A DNA stretch of 64,000 nt from Deinococcus carri (lineage in GTDB: Bacteria; Deinococcota; Deinococci; Deinococcales; Deinococcaceae), in the NCBI RefSeq assembly GCF_039545055.1, contig NZ_BAABRP010000002.1, positions 1-64,000 of the forward strand. Direction: 5' to 3'. Both the position numbers and the translations under genes were made by a program. Positions 45,632 to 55,065 of the stretch are shown here, piece after piece; positions within the stretch are counted from its first letter, which is position 1, and every line of letters begins with the position of its first letter. The notes under the pieces are model-generated. The model ran no database searches, was not told the origin of the DNA, and saw only the letters and a program-made list of their open reading frames with translations.

Positions 45632-46282
45632 ATGTCCCAGACCGACCCCGCTCCCCCCTTGCCAGAACCCTACGCTGAGCTGAGCCGCGCCTTGAAGCGC
45701 CGCTACCCTCAGGATCCTTCACAACTGAGACAGCGCGCGGCGGATGCCCGAACGGCCTACGACGAGGCGGTCCAACGGCAGGGCTGGTTCGCCGAACGGC
45801 TGCTGGCGCTGGGCACCGCGATGAAGTGCCCGGCGTTCCCCCGCCCGGACGGCATCAAGTCCTGGGCGCGGCTGGAGGAAAAAACGAACCTGTTCGGGTT
45901 TCCACCGCTGGATATCCTGGCGGGGAAGATCGTGTTCACCTCCCTGGCGGACCTGTACGCCTCGGCCGCGCTGGTCAGCGGACCCTTTGTGGTCGCGGGC
46001 TTCCGTGACCGCTTCCTGCAGCCGCGCGCCAGCGGGTACCGCGACATGCAGTTCATCGTGGACCTGGACGGCCACTACGCGGAGGTGAAGTTGGTCCTGG
46101 CCGCCTTCGATGAGCTGGACATCTACGAGCACCGCCTGTACGAGGTGCGGCGAACGCTGGAAACGCTGCCGCAACTGTCCAAAGTCCAGACGGTTGTCCT
46201 GGAAACCCTTGACGATGCGAGTACACTGATGTTCTCCCGGGTCTGGCACAGCCTGGTGACGGAAGGGCAGGTGGAGGAATGA
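45632..46282 (+). CDS. RelA/SpoT-like nucleotidyltransferase-fold protein (possible toxin-type alarmone synthetase)
   Basis: A 216-residue protein with the layout of a small RelA-like synthetase: basic entry IKSWARLEEKT (residues 75-85), then PLDILAGKIVF (Asp94 of the usual D-x-x-g-x-R motif), SGYRDMQFIVDLDGHYAEVK (Glu151 in the E-x-Q position) and IYEHRLYEVRR. The G-loop His of GYRaiH is Gln and the D-x-x-G-x-R Arg is Lys. Enzymes of this fold move pyrophosphate from ATP to GDP/GTP, to adenosine or to tRNA. No hydrolase or TGS domain is present. The stop overlaps the next start (ATGA). Confidence 0.65.
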   Translation: MSQTDPAPPLPEPYAELSRALKRRYPQDPSQLRQRAADARTAYDEAVQRQGWFAERLLALGTAMKCPAFPRPDGIKSWARLEEKTNLFGFPPLDILAGKIVFTSLADLYASAALVSGPFVVAGFRDRFLQPRASGYRDMQFIVDLDGHYAEVKLVLAAFDELDIYEHRLYEVRRTLETLPQLSKVQTVVLETLDDASTLMFSRVWHSLVTEGQVEE

Positions 46283-46497
46283 CGAAGTACTACATGGTCG
46301 GCGCAGTCCCGGTGAAGGTGGTCCGCCAGGAAGAGGGCCAGACCGTCATTCTGGCCTTCAACGTGCACCTGGGCCGCTTCGAATCCAACTCCCGCTACTA
46401 CAGCATGATTCGCCGTGACGACACCGGGCTGGTGCGCCAGGTGACCGAAGAGGAATTCGAGTTCGCGGTGGAGCAGCTGAGACAGAAAGCTTCCTGA
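46279..46497 (+). CDS. 72-residue partner of the RelA-like protein (possible antitoxin or regulator)
   Basis: A small, mostly beta protein (YYMVGAVPVKVVRQ, TVILAFNVHLG) ending in a helix (TEEEFEFAVEQLRQK). It starts in a 4-base ATGA overlap with the RelA-like gene, so it is translated in fixed ratio with it. A small acidic protein tied to a RelA-like enzyme recalls toxSAS toxin-antitoxin pairs, where the antitoxin neutralises the synthetase. No family was recognised. Confidence 0.6.
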   Translation: MTKYYMVGAVPVKVVRQEEGQTVILAFNVHLGRFESNSRYYSMIRRDDTGLVRQVTEEEFEFAVEQLRQKAS

Positions 46498-46522
46498 ACG
46501 CCAGGGATGCCCCCTGCCGCCT

Positions 46523-48094
46523 TCACCCGAAGAGCGTGGGGGGCAGAACCTCCGGGGGAACCCCGAGGCGCTGCATCTGGGTCCGGAGATGCGCCACGGC
46601 CAGGTCCACGTCTGGCGAGGTGAAGGCGCGCGCTTCCTCCAGCGCCCGGAGGAGCACCGCCGGTGCCCGCTCATCGCCGCAGCGGAGCAGCTCCCGGGCA
46701 AGATTGAGCTGGGCAATCACGGCGCGCTGCGGGAACGCGCTGCGCTTGGCCAGGGCCGCCGCCGCCTCGTAAAGCTGGACGCCTGCGTCCGGCTGGCCCC
46801 GCCGGAACAGCAGCAGGCCCTGCGTGGCCACCAGGTTCGCCCCGTTCCAGACGTTCCCGGGTGCCGTGGCCGCCTGGGCGCGCCGCAGGTACGCTTCCGC
46901 GTCGTCCAGTTGATCGGCAATCGCCAGGTAGAAGGCCATGTTGTTCAACATGACCTCGTCGGCCGGATGGGCCGTGAGACCGAGCCGGGTCAGTTCAATC
47001 GCCCGGGCCGGTGTGGGATCCAGGGCACCGGCCAGGTATGCCGCCATAATCACCGGGGTAGAGGCGAACGGCTCGTCCTGCAGCCAGCACTCGAAGGCGT
47101 CCCGCGCGGCCTCAAAACGGGACAGGCTGTACCGCTCCCAGGCGCGCATCTCGAAGTTCCGCGGAACACTCTTCAGCAGTTGCTCGTCCAGGGGAACCTG
47201 CACCTGCGGCGCCACCCACTGCACCTGCGCGACCGCGTTCTCGGTGGGCTGCTCGAGGGCCTGCCGGAACATCTTCCGCACGCGCTTGCTTTTCCCCCCA
47301 TCCTTGAGTTCCAGCGTCCCCAGCGCGGCGGCCAGCTCACTGATGTGGAGGGGGTCGAGATCCCAGTTCTCCACCAAGTCACGCGCCCGGCGAACAAACC
47401 TGGGCGCGACCCCCGCCACCATGGACGCGCTGATTTCCGCGGCGATCAGCCAGGGATCGTGCGGCGTGCGGACCGAGCGGCGCAGGAGCGTCACGGCCGC
47501 GCGGGGGTCGTGCGTGTGCACGTGAAACCGCACGGCGGTGCGCAGGGCAAAGCGGTGCTGCGGCGCCAACGCGAGCGCCACCTGAAGATGCCGCTCGGCC
47601 CGCTGCGCCTGCCCCAGGGCCGCGTAGGCGCGCGCCAGGTCCAGGTGCATCAGGGGGTTGTGCGGGAATTCGCGCAGGAGGGGGCGCAGCCGCCGGACCT
47701 CCGCCTGGACGGTCAGCAGACCGGTACTCTGCGGTGCCTGGATGCCCGCCTCACCGGGCGCGGGCAGCGCCAGCAGTGTCCGTGCCGACGCCAGGGCGGC
47801 GGGCGTCGTCTGCTCGGCATTCAGCAGCAGGTAGACGGCGGCTTCTTCCGCCACGTCGGGCCGGTTCATCAGGACGGCGGTGCCCGTTAGTTCCGCCGCC
47901 CGGCCCACGCTGGGCTTCGCCCCGAACTCCCGTTGCAGGGTCACCAGCCGCTGCACGCCCGCCTGCTGCGCGCGGGCTTTCTCGTCCGCGCCGGCACGCT
48001 GCAAGCTCCGCATTTCCCCGGTTTCGACGGCGGCGCGCGTGTCCCGCCAACGGGGAAGCACCCGGCGGTTCCTGGGCCTCGCGGGCAAACTCAC
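46523..48094 (-). CDS. TPR-repeat protein paired with a protein kinase
   Basis: A 523-residue soluble protein made of TPR-like helix pairs (for example PLMHLDLARAYAALGQAQRA and NNMAFYLAIADQLDDAEAYL), about 100-510. The first 45 residues are Arg-rich. Its ATG overlaps the stop of the kinase gene (ATGA), so kinase and TPR protein are coupled. TPR proteins serve as scaffolds or substrate adaptors; here the natural reading is a dedicated partner or substrate of the kinase. It ends 26 bases from the convergent RelA-like operon. Confidence 0.7.
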   Translation of the reverse strand: MSLPARPRNRRVLPRWRDTRAAVETGEMRSLQRAGADEKARAQQAGVQRLVTLQREFGAKPSVGRAAELTGTAVLMNRPDVAEEAAVYLLLNAEQTTPAALASARTLLALPAPGEAGIQAPQSTGLLTVQAEVRRLRPLLREFPHNPLMHLDLARAYAALGQAQRAERHLQVALALAPQHRFALRTAVRFHVHTHDPRAAVTLLRRSVRTPHDPWLIAAEISASMVAGVAPRFVRRARDLVENWDLDPLHISELAAALGTLELKDGGKSKRVRKMFRQALEQPTENAVAQVQWVAPQVQVPLDEQLLKSVPRNFEMRAWERYSLSRFEAARDAFECWLQDEPFASTPVIMAAYLAGALDPTPARAIELTRLGLTAHPADEVMLNNMAFYLAIADQLDDAEAYLRRAQAATAPGNVWNGANLVATQGLLLFRRGQPDAGVQLYEAAAALAKRSAFPQRAVIAQLNLARELLRCGDERAPAVLLRALEEARAFTSPDVDLAVAHLRTQMQRLGVPPEVLPPTLFG

Positions 48095-49179
48095 GGCCTG
48101 CTCCCCCGTTTCCGCGCGAGGCTGGCTTTCATCGCCAGTCGGTCGTACAGGCTGATGTACCGCTCCAGCCCGAGTGGGTTGAGGCCGGACAGGTTGCGGG
48201 GATGCCCCCGGCGCGCGGGGTCCGGGTGGCAGAGTTCCCGGATGCTGCGCGTCACCTCGCCAGCGACACTGGGATGCAGGCGTGGCCGGAGCGCCCCCTC
48301 CACCTCACGGGCGGCGCGGTCGAAGGCCGCCAGCAGGTGCGGCAGGGCTTCCTCGAAAGGCCCGGTGAAGTCCCCGCCCCAGAAGAGCGGCAGCAGTTCC
48401 TCCGGCAACTCCCGCTTCAGGAAGGTGTTGAAGTGCTGATGCGTGAAGAGAAACGTGATCAGGCCGCCCAGCATGTACAGGTCGCAGCGCCGGCCATGCT
48501 GCCAGGCGTCCGCCTGCTCGGCGAGGTACGGCACTTCCGGAGGCGCGCAGTCCCAGCTGCCCGCGAACGCTTTGCTGCCATGCGGGGAAGTCCCGGAGGC
48601 GTCCACCGCGGTCCCCAGGTCCCCGATCTTTGACCCCAGCGCCTCGAACACCAGCACGTTGGCCGGCTTGACGTCGTTGTGCGCGAACCTGGCGGTGTGG
48701 AGCTGGTGCAGGCCCACCGCCACATGGTGGATGCACCTCAGCAGCCAGACGTCGTCGACGGCCGTCGCTTCCAGATGGTCGCGGACGTCCCCGTCAGCCC
48801 GGTCGAACACGATGTACGGCACCGGGATGAGGGCGCCCGGGATGCGGTGTTCACCGTGAGCAATCGCGTGGACGACCCGGCTCAGGCGCATGTCGCTGCA
48901 GTGCTCGAGCAGGCTCACCTCGAAGTTGAACTGCTCGGTGACCTCCTGAAGCGCGCGCATCACGTTTCTGGCCTGAATGATGCCCGATAGGTCGATGGCT
49001 TTCAGAAACCCCAGGTGCCCGTCTTCGCGCTCGACGAAGTACCCCACGGATTGGTGCCCCCCGGCGGGCTGCCCTTTGACTGTGGTCGCCCGTCCGGTGA
49101 CACGCCAGCCCCCCTCCAGGGTCAAACCGTGCAAAAACAGGGCGGGATGCGTGCTGAGCGTGGGTGGGGGTGACGTCAT
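48091..49179 (-). CDS. Serine/threonine protein kinase
   Basis: A 362-residue soluble eukaryotic-like kinase. ATP-anchoring Lys60 is in GFLKAID. The catalytic loop is HNDVKPANVLV (Asp169, Lys171, Asn174), with HND in place of HRD. The metal loop is GDLGTA (Asp187), DLG instead of DFG. The P+1 region ends CAPPEVPYL. All catalytic residues are present. No membrane helix, PASTA or sensor domain follows, so the kinase is cytoplasmic. The ATG at 49179 has GGAGG 8 bases upstream. It is coupled to the TPR gene. Confidence 0.82.
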   Translation of the reverse strand: MTSPPPTLSTHPALFLHGLTLEGGWRVTGRATTVKGQPAGGHQSVGYFVEREDGHLGFLKAIDLSGIIQARNVMRALQEVTEQFNFEVSLLEHCSDMRLSRVVHAIAHGEHRIPGALIPVPYIVFDRADGDVRDHLEATAVDDVWLLRCIHHVAVGLHQLHTARFAHNDVKPANVLVFEALGSKIGDLGTAVDASGTSPHGSKAFAGSWDCAPPEVPYLAEQADAWQHGRRCDLYMLGGLITFLFTHQHFNTFLKRELPEELLPLFWGGDFTGPFEEALPHLLAAFDRAAREVEGALRPRLHPSVAGEVTRSIRELCHPDPARRGHPRNLSGLNPLGLERYISLYDRLAMKASLARKRGSRP

Positions 49180-49301
49180 GACGGGGAGCCTCCAGTCGTG
49201 AAGCACATTGTCGCCCAGAGGCCGCCTGCAGGGAAGCGATGTTGAGCAGCAACCGTGAGGAGGCCGGGCACAAGGCGGATGTCCCCCCTCCCGTGCGGCC
49301 G

Positions 49302-50396
49302 TCAGGCCGCTGCGGGACTCAGCGGGACGGTCCAGCGGAAGGTGCTCCCCTGCCCGGGCACGGAGGTCGCGGTCAGGTCGCCCTGCATCGCCCGCGCGAG
49401 GCCGCGGGCGATGGTCAGGCCCACGCCGCTGCCTTCCCCCGGGGTGCGGGCGGCGTCCACCCGGTAAAACCGTTCGAACACGCGGTCCAGGTGTTCGGGC
49501 GCGATGCCGCTGCCGGTGTCTGCGACCGCGACGGTGACCTCGGCACCGTGCACGCCCGCCCAGACCCGCACCGTTCCGCCTGCCGGCGTGTGCTTCAGCG
49601 CGTTGCTCAGCAGGTTGGCAAGCACCTGCTGCGCGCGCTGGGCGTCCACCCACACCACGACATCGGCGGCGGGCCGCTCCACCTCCAGGGTGACGCCGCG
49701 GTCCTCGAAGGCCAGGTGGAAGCGGTCCTGGGCCTGACGGAGCAGGTCCCCCAGCGGGACGCTCCTCAGGTGCAGCTCGACCCGCCCACCCTCGACGCGG
49801 CTGACCAGGCTGAGGTCGTGCGTGAGGCGTTCCATGCCCGCGACCTCCCGGGCAATCGCCGCCAGGGCCTTGTCGGCGGGGAGAATGCCGTCCTGCGCCG
49901 CCTCCGCGTACCCGCGCACGGCAGCGACGGGGGTGCGCAGTTCGTGGGCGACATTGCCGATCAGTTCCGCGCGCGTCTGCTCGACCCGCGCGAGGGCGCC
50001 CGCCATGGTGTTGAAACTGCGCGCGAGTTCCGTGAGTTCGTCCTCCCCGTCTTCCGGCAGGCGGCGGTCGTACTGGCCGCTGGCAATCGCCCGGCTTCCC
50101 GCCTGAAGGTGACGCACCGAGGCGGTCACCCGCCGCGCCGCGACCCAGGCGGTCAGGACCGCGACGAGCAGCGCCAGCGGCAGCGCCGCGAGCAGGGCGC
50201 GTGTCAGGGTAAGACGCATGCCGTTGGTCAGATCCGAGCGCATGTGGTTGCCTTGCGTTCCGATCAGTTCCATCATCTGCGCCACGTGATGCTGGATAAA
50301 GGGCTGAGCGGACAGCTCCGCAACGATAAGCAGCATGGACGCCGTGACGGTCACGACGACGAGGTGGTTCAGCAGCAGGCGGGGGAACAGGCGCAT
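49302..50396 (-). CDS. Sensor histidine kinase, HAMP-HisKA type
   Basis: A 364-residue sensor with two membrane helices (about 10-30 and 68-86) around a short periplasmic loop, a HAMP linker, the phosphoacceptor His in VAHELRTPVAAVRG, N box LANLLSNALKHTP, G1 ADTGSGIAP and G2 GEGSGVGLTIARG. It autophosphorylates and passes the phosphate to the response regulator encoded directly upstream; the start codon abuts its stop. The loop contains His and Met residues (FIQHHVAQMMELIG), compatible with metal or copper sensing (inference). Confidence 0.9.
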   Translation of the reverse strand: MRLFPRLLLNHLVVVTVTASMLLIVAELSAQPFIQHHVAQMMELIGTQGNHMRSDLTNGMRLTLTRALLAALPLALLVAVLTAWVAARRVTASVRHLQAGSRAIASGQYDRRLPEDGEDELTELARSFNTMAGALARVEQTRAELIGNVAHELRTPVAAVRGYAEAAQDGILPADKALAAIAREVAGMERLTHDLSLVSRVEGGRVELHLRSVPLGDLLRQAQDRFHLAFEDRGVTLEVERPAADVVVWVDAQRAQQVLANLLSNALKHTPAGGTVRVWAGVHGAEVTVAVADTGSGIAPEHLDRVFERFYRVDAARTPGEGSGVGLTIARGLARAMQGDLTATSVPGQGSTFRWTVPLSPAAA

Positions 50397-51062
50397 TCAG
50401 TCCTCCCGGAAACGGTACCCCAGCCCCCGCACCGTCTCGATGAACGTCGGCGCGTCCGCGTCATCCCCGAGTTTGCGGCGCAGCGCGGTGATGTGCATGT
50501 CCACGACCCGCGTCACGCCGGGGTAGTCCGGCCCCCACACGCGCTCCACCAGCCGCTCCCGTGACCAGACCAGCCCGGGGTGCTGCGCCAGCGTCGTCAG
50601 CAGGTCGAACTCGGTGCGCGAGAGCGAGAGCGGCTGGCCGTGCAGGGTGGCGGACCGGCCAGCCAGGTCCAGGGTGAGCGGTCCCGCCTCGATACGCTCC
50701 CGCACGCCCACCCGGCGCAGCAGCGCCCGCACCCGGGCCACCACCTCCCGTGGGCTGAACGGCTTGACCACGTAATCGTCGGCACCGGCGTTCAGGCCCG
50801 CCAGACGGTCTTCCACCTCACCCCGGGCGGTGAGCAGCAGCACCGGCAACTGCGGGTGTTCGCGGCGGGCGTGGGCGGTGAGTTCCACCCCGCTCATGCC
50901 CGGCAGCATCCAGTCGATGATCGCCACGTCGGCCCGGGCCAGCAGCGGCAGGGCCGCCAGGCCGTCGTCCTCGATCATCACCGAGTGTCCCTCTGCCGCC
51001 AGGTACGCGGTGAGAATCTCCAGGATGGCCGGGTCGTCGTCCACGATCAGAACAACAGCCAT
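50397..51062 (-). CDS. OmpR/PhoB-family response regulator
   Basis: A 221-residue regulator. The receiver (1-118) has DDD at 8-10, the phosphoacceptor Asp in AIIDWMLPG, and Lys in YVVKPFSP. The C-terminal winged-helix domain (about 125-221) has SRTEFDLLTTLAQHPG, RERLVERVWG and VVDMHITALRRKLG, as in OmpR/PhoB proteins that bind 11-base direct repeats. The ATG at 51062 is the first start with receiver sequence. Candidate regulator of the TTTACA promoters. Confidence 0.92.
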   Translation of the reverse strand: MAVVLIVDDDPAILEILTAYLAAEGHSVMIEDDGLAALPLLARADVAIIDWMLPGMSGVELTAHARREHPQLPVLLLTARGEVEDRLAGLNAGADDYVVKPFSPREVVARVRALLRRVGVRERIEAGPLTLDLAGRSATLHGQPLSLSRTEFDLLTTLAQHPGLVWSRERLVERVWGPDYPGVTRVVDMHITALRRKLGDDADAPTFIETVRGLGYRFRED

Positions 51063-51336
51063 CCGCCCTCCCCCCAGCCCCGGACGTTCATCCGGTGCCC
51101 CCGTCCCCACCGGAACACGTCGCGCCCCGCTCCGGCGTTCCCAGTCCCGGCTTGTCCCGGTCGATGAACTGCGGTACGCCGGGGTCCGCCAGGTCGCCCA
51201 CCGCATGGGTATTCCAGGCGGTCAGCATCACCGGCGACGACGGAGGCTTGCGAGGAGAGGCCAGCCCGTGGGTTCACTCCTCGGGTTGACCCATGAGCAG
51301 GGCATTTTCGGCAATCCTGAGGAACAGGCAGGTCGG

Positions 51337-52284
<948 letters not shown>

Positions 52285-52324
52285 TCCGCCTCCGTATGGG
52301 CTGAGCGGGGCCAGCCCACCGCCA

Positions 52325-52355
52325 CACTACGGAGCCTCTGTAAAGCTGCTGTAAA
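52325..52355 (-). promoter_or_regulatory. TTTACA direct-repeat promoter of lgt
   Basis: On the minus strand, TTTACA at 52355-52350 and 52344-52339 (11-base period), 8 bases, then TAGTGT at 52330-52325. The leader to the ATG at 52284 is about 35 bases. It is back to back with the DUF305 promoter. Confidence 0.65.
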
Positions 52356-52382
52356 GGTCCCGGCAGAGGCTCGCTGCCCGGC

Positions 52383-52414
52383 TTTACACGAATTTTACAG
52401 GGCCCCACTATCTT
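52383..52414 (+). promoter_or_regulatory. TTTACA direct-repeat promoter of the DUF305 gene
   Basis: TTTACA at 52383-52388 and 52394-52399 (11-base period), 9 bases, then TATCTT at 52409-52414, then 6 bases to the ATG at 52421, so leaderless. It is divergent from the lgt promoter and 39 bases away from its repeats. Confidence 0.65.
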
Positions 52415-52420
52415 CCGGCC

Positions 52421-53020
52421 ATGAAACGGAACCTTCTTTTGATGGCCGTCCTCAGCGTCAGCGGGGTGGGCTTCGCGCAGGGCAGCATGGGCGGAATGGA
52501 TCACAGCACCATGAGCGGCATGTCGGGGCAAAGCGGCATGACCATGCAGATGGACATGAGCGGCCTGGAGAAGCTGGGGGGGAAGGCGTTTGACCGGGCC
52601 TTTCTGAGCATGATGGTCCCGCACCACCAGATGGCCGTGGATATGGCCCGTGCGGTGCTGCCGGTCAGCAAGGACGCCACTGTGAAGCGCTGGGCGAACG
52701 CGATCATCAAGGCGCAGGAGAGCGAAATCAAGCAGATGAACACGCTGCTCAGGAGCTATGGCGGCAGTGACGCGGCCATGGCGAACATGATGAAGAGCAG
52801 CATGAGCGGCATGGCCGACATGGTGAAGAAGGCCAAGAATCCGGATGTGGCCTTTGTGCAGGGCATGATTCCCCATCACGTTTCCGCCATTGATATGGCC
52901 ACCCTGGCGTTGCAGAAGAGCAGCGATGTCCGCGTCCTGAAGCTTGCCCGGGATATCGTCCGCGATCAGGCGACGGAGGCGTACGACTTCCGCCTGTGGC
53001 TGATGAAGCGCGGGACGTAA
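52421..53020 (+). CDS. DUF305 family exported protein
   Basis: A 199-residue protein with a signal peptide (MKRNLLLMAVLSVSGVGFAQ), a Met-rich start (GSMGGMDHSTMSGMSG) and two DUF305 repeats: FLSMMVPHHQMAVDMARAVL and FVQGMIPHHVSAIDMATLAL. These PHH motifs are typical of the family, whose members are often found with copper systems and are helical ferritin-like proteins. Met and His clusters suggest Cu binding in the periplasm (inference). It has its own TTTACA promoter and a terminator after the stop. Confidence 0.88.
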   Translation: MKRNLLLMAVLSVSGVGFAQGSMGGMDHSTMSGMSGQSGMTMQMDMSGLEKLGGKAFDRAFLSMMVPHHQMAVDMARAVLPVSKDATVKRWANAIIKAQESEIKQMNTLLRSYGGSDAAMANMMKSSMSGMADMVKKAKNPDVAFVQGMIPHHVSAIDMATLALQKSSDVRVLKLARDIVRDQATEAYDFRLWLMKRGT

Positions 53021-53034
53021 AGCGTCCCTCTGAC

Positions 53035-53067
53035 GCGCGTGCCTCCTGCCGGGGGCACGCGCTTTTT
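53035..53067 (+). terminator. Rho-independent terminator after the DUF305 gene
   Basis: A 9-base stem GCGCGTGCC/GGCACGCGC with a 10-base loop is followed by TTTTT. It starts 15 bases past the stop. Confidence 0.85.
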
Positions 53068-53119
53068 GCCGCGCCACGACGGACGTTTGCAGGTCCGAGC
53101 GGCCGAACCTACCGCGATC

Positions 53120-53151
53120 TTTACGCAATCTTTACACAGGTGGGGCAAGCT
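53120..53151 (+). promoter_or_regulatory. TTTACA direct-repeat promoter of the LysM/M23 gene
   Basis: TTTACG at 53120-53125 and TTTACA at 53131-53136 (11-base period), 9 bases, then a weak -10 (CAAGCT, 53146-53151); the ATG is at 53163. The first repeat has one mismatch to the consensus. Confidence 0.5.
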
Positions 53152-53162
53152 GACCCCCATTC

Positions 53163-53930
53163 ATGCGTCGTCAACTGCTGCTTGCCCTCGTCCTGTTCAG
53201 TCTCCCTGTCGCTGCCGCAGCGACGGTGAGTTCACAACCGGGCGACACCCTCAACCGTCTGGCCGTCCGGTACGGCACCACCCCCCAGGTCCTGACGGGT
53301 GCCAACCCGGCCCTGCCGCAGGGTGTCCTGAAGACGGGAACGCGCGTCACGCTGCCACCCACACCCACCCGCCTGTGGACGGTCCGGCCCGGCGATACCC
53401 TCTCGGCGATTGCCCGGCGTGAGGGGACCACCCTGGCCGCCCTGGTGTCGGCCAATCCCGGCCTGGACCCGCAGCGCCCCCTGCAGGTCGGTCAGAAGCT
53501 CACCTTGCCGTCCCGGTGGGCCGGCGCTCCGCGGTCCTCGGCCACCCCCGTCGTCCGGCCAGCGTCCATTCGCGTCACGCCGGTCATGCCCGTGACCGGC
53601 CGCGTCACCACGCCCTTCCGTGACGGGCACGAGGGGGTGGACCTGGCCGCGCCGACCGGCACGCCCATCCGCGCTGCCGCCCCCGGCGTGGTGACCGAGT
53701 CCCGCTTCGACGCCCAGAGCGGGTGGGGTTGGACGCTGGTCGTGGACCATGGGAACGGCCTGCAGACCCGCTACAGCCACAATTCCGCGAATCTTGTCCC
53801 GGTGGGCAGCCGCGTGGAAGCCGGACAGGTGATCGGCCGGGTCGGGAGTACCGGCAACAGCACCGGCCCCCACCTGGATTACCGCGTGACCGTGCAGGGG
53901 CAGCCCATCAACCCATTCAGCCTGTACTGA
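53163..53930 (+). CDS. LysM/M23 peptidoglycan-directed protein
   Basis: A 255-residue exported protein with a signal peptide (to about AAAA at 20), two LysM domains (about 22-64 and 72-117; WTVRPGDTLSAIARREG) and an M23 peptidase-like domain (about 140-255). It has HEGVDLAAP, RYSHNSANL and GPHLDYRV. In M23 enzymes the last motif is HxH; here the second His is Asp, a change also seen in the paralogue at 54129. It may cut cross-bridges or only bind the wall. A TTTACA promoter precedes it. Confidence 0.85.
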   Translation: MRRQLLLALVLFSLPVAAAATVSSQPGDTLNRLAVRYGTTPQVLTGANPALPQGVLKTGTRVTLPPTPTRLWTVRPGDTLSAIARREGTTLAALVSANPGLDPQRPLQVGQKLTLPSRWAGAPRSSATPVVRPASIRVTPVMPVTGRVTTPFRDGHEGVDLAAPTGTPIRAAAPGVVTESRFDAQSGWGWTLVVDHGNGLQTRYSHNSANLVPVGSRVEAGQVIGRVGSTGNSTGPHLDYRVTVQGQPINPFSLY

Positions 53931-54128
53931 AGGGGCTTGAAAAGAGGCGTGGCCCGCGCTGTCTCTCGCGCCCAGTAACGCAGCCGTCTATCTTCCCTGA
54001 TCAGCCGGTTCCCCACAGGCAACCGGGTGGGTGTTCAACCCACGCCGGAGCGGCCCGGCCCCCTCTCGGCGGGAAGACATCCGCCTCCTTCAGCGGAGCT
54101 TGGGGCAGGGGCGCGGCCGGGCAGGGCC

Positions 54129-54914
54129 TCAGCGCGCCGCGAACTGCTCGGGTGGAACGTGAGGCAATTCCAGTGGATTCACCGGCGTCCCCGCCACCAG
54201 GACCCGGTAGTCGAGGTGAGGTCCAGTGCTGTTGCCGGTGCTGCCCACCCGGGCAATCCACTGACCGGCCTCGACCTGATCGCCCACCTGGGCGATGTTC
54301 TCGCTGTTGTGGCTGTAACGGGTGCGCCAGCCGTTCCCGTGGTCGACGACGACCGTCCAGCCCCATCCGGTGCGGGTGTCCAGCCGGGATTCCGTGACCA
54401 CCCCCGCTGCGGCGGCCAGGACCGGCGTGCCGCTGGGGGCGGCCAGGTCAAGGCCCGGGTGCTGCGGCGAGAACTCGCTGGTCAGCCGTGCACCGGACAC
54501 GGGCAGCACCCACCGCACATTCAACTCTGCGCGCACGTCCGGATCGGCCACGGGGGCCAGGGAAGGCCCGCCGGTTTCCAGCGGCGCAGGCGGCGGTGGG
54601 ACCGGTCCAGGGAGAGCGGCTTGCACGGCACCGGAAGCGGGCACCACCAGGGCACGGCCGACCATGAGGGGCTGCCTGGCATCCATGGCCGGATTCAGCG
54701 CCAGCAGGTCGGCCAGGCTGATGCCGTACCGGCGCGCGATGCCGTAGAGCGTCTCGCCCCGCTGCACCTTCCAGATCACCGCCGTGCCTGGGGGTGTTCC
54801 AGGCACGGCGGCAGGCATTTCAAGCGGAACGGCCACGGGGAGCGGGAGCGACTCTTCCGTGGCCGCAGCGACACTGGCACCGGCCAGCAGCAGGAGCATG
54901 AGTTGGGTACGCAT
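54129..54914 (-). CDS. LysM/M23 protein, paralogue of the 53163 gene
   Basis: A protein of about 261 residues starting at MRTQLMLLLLAG (signal peptide). One LysM domain (about 48-92; VQRGETLYGIARRYG) precedes an M23 domain with HPGLDLAAP, RYSHNSENI and GPHLDYRVL. The domain is very close to the 53163 protein, including the Asp in place of the second metal-site His, pointing to recent duplication. It is convergent with that gene. A TTCAT direct repeat lies about 25-55 bases upstream of its start. Confidence 0.85.
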   Translation of the reverse strand: MRTQLMLLLLAGASVAAATEESLPLPVAVPLEMPAAVPGTPPGTAVIWKVQRGETLYGIARRYGISLADLLALNPAMDARQPLMVGRALVVPASGAVQAALPGPVPPPPAPLETGGPSLAPVADPDVRAELNVRWVLPVSGARLTSEFSPQHPGLDLAAPSGTPVLAAAAGVVTESRLDTRTGWGWTVVVDHGNGWRTRYSHNSENIAQVGDQVEAGQWIARVGSTGNSTGPHLDYRVLVAGTPVNPLELPHVPPEQFAAR

Positions 54915-54940
54915 GGACAGGAGTAAGCATGCCACATCTC

Positions 54941-54968
54941 TTCATGGACTGTTCATATGAATATTCAT
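54941..54968. promoter_or_regulatory. TTCAT direct repeats upstream of the second LysM/M23 gene
   Basis: TTCAT occurs at 54941, 54952 and 54964 (steps of 11 and 12 bases). It is a second 11-base-period array different from TTTACA; it could be bound by the other OmpR-type regulator. Confidence 0.45.
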
Positions 54969-55065
54969 AGCTGGTGCCGCAGGGCGTCACCCCGCCCTTT
55001 GAGCAACGTGACCTGAAGGGCCACAGCCTACGCAGATCACCTGATCTCGCCAGGGTGGCACGTGC

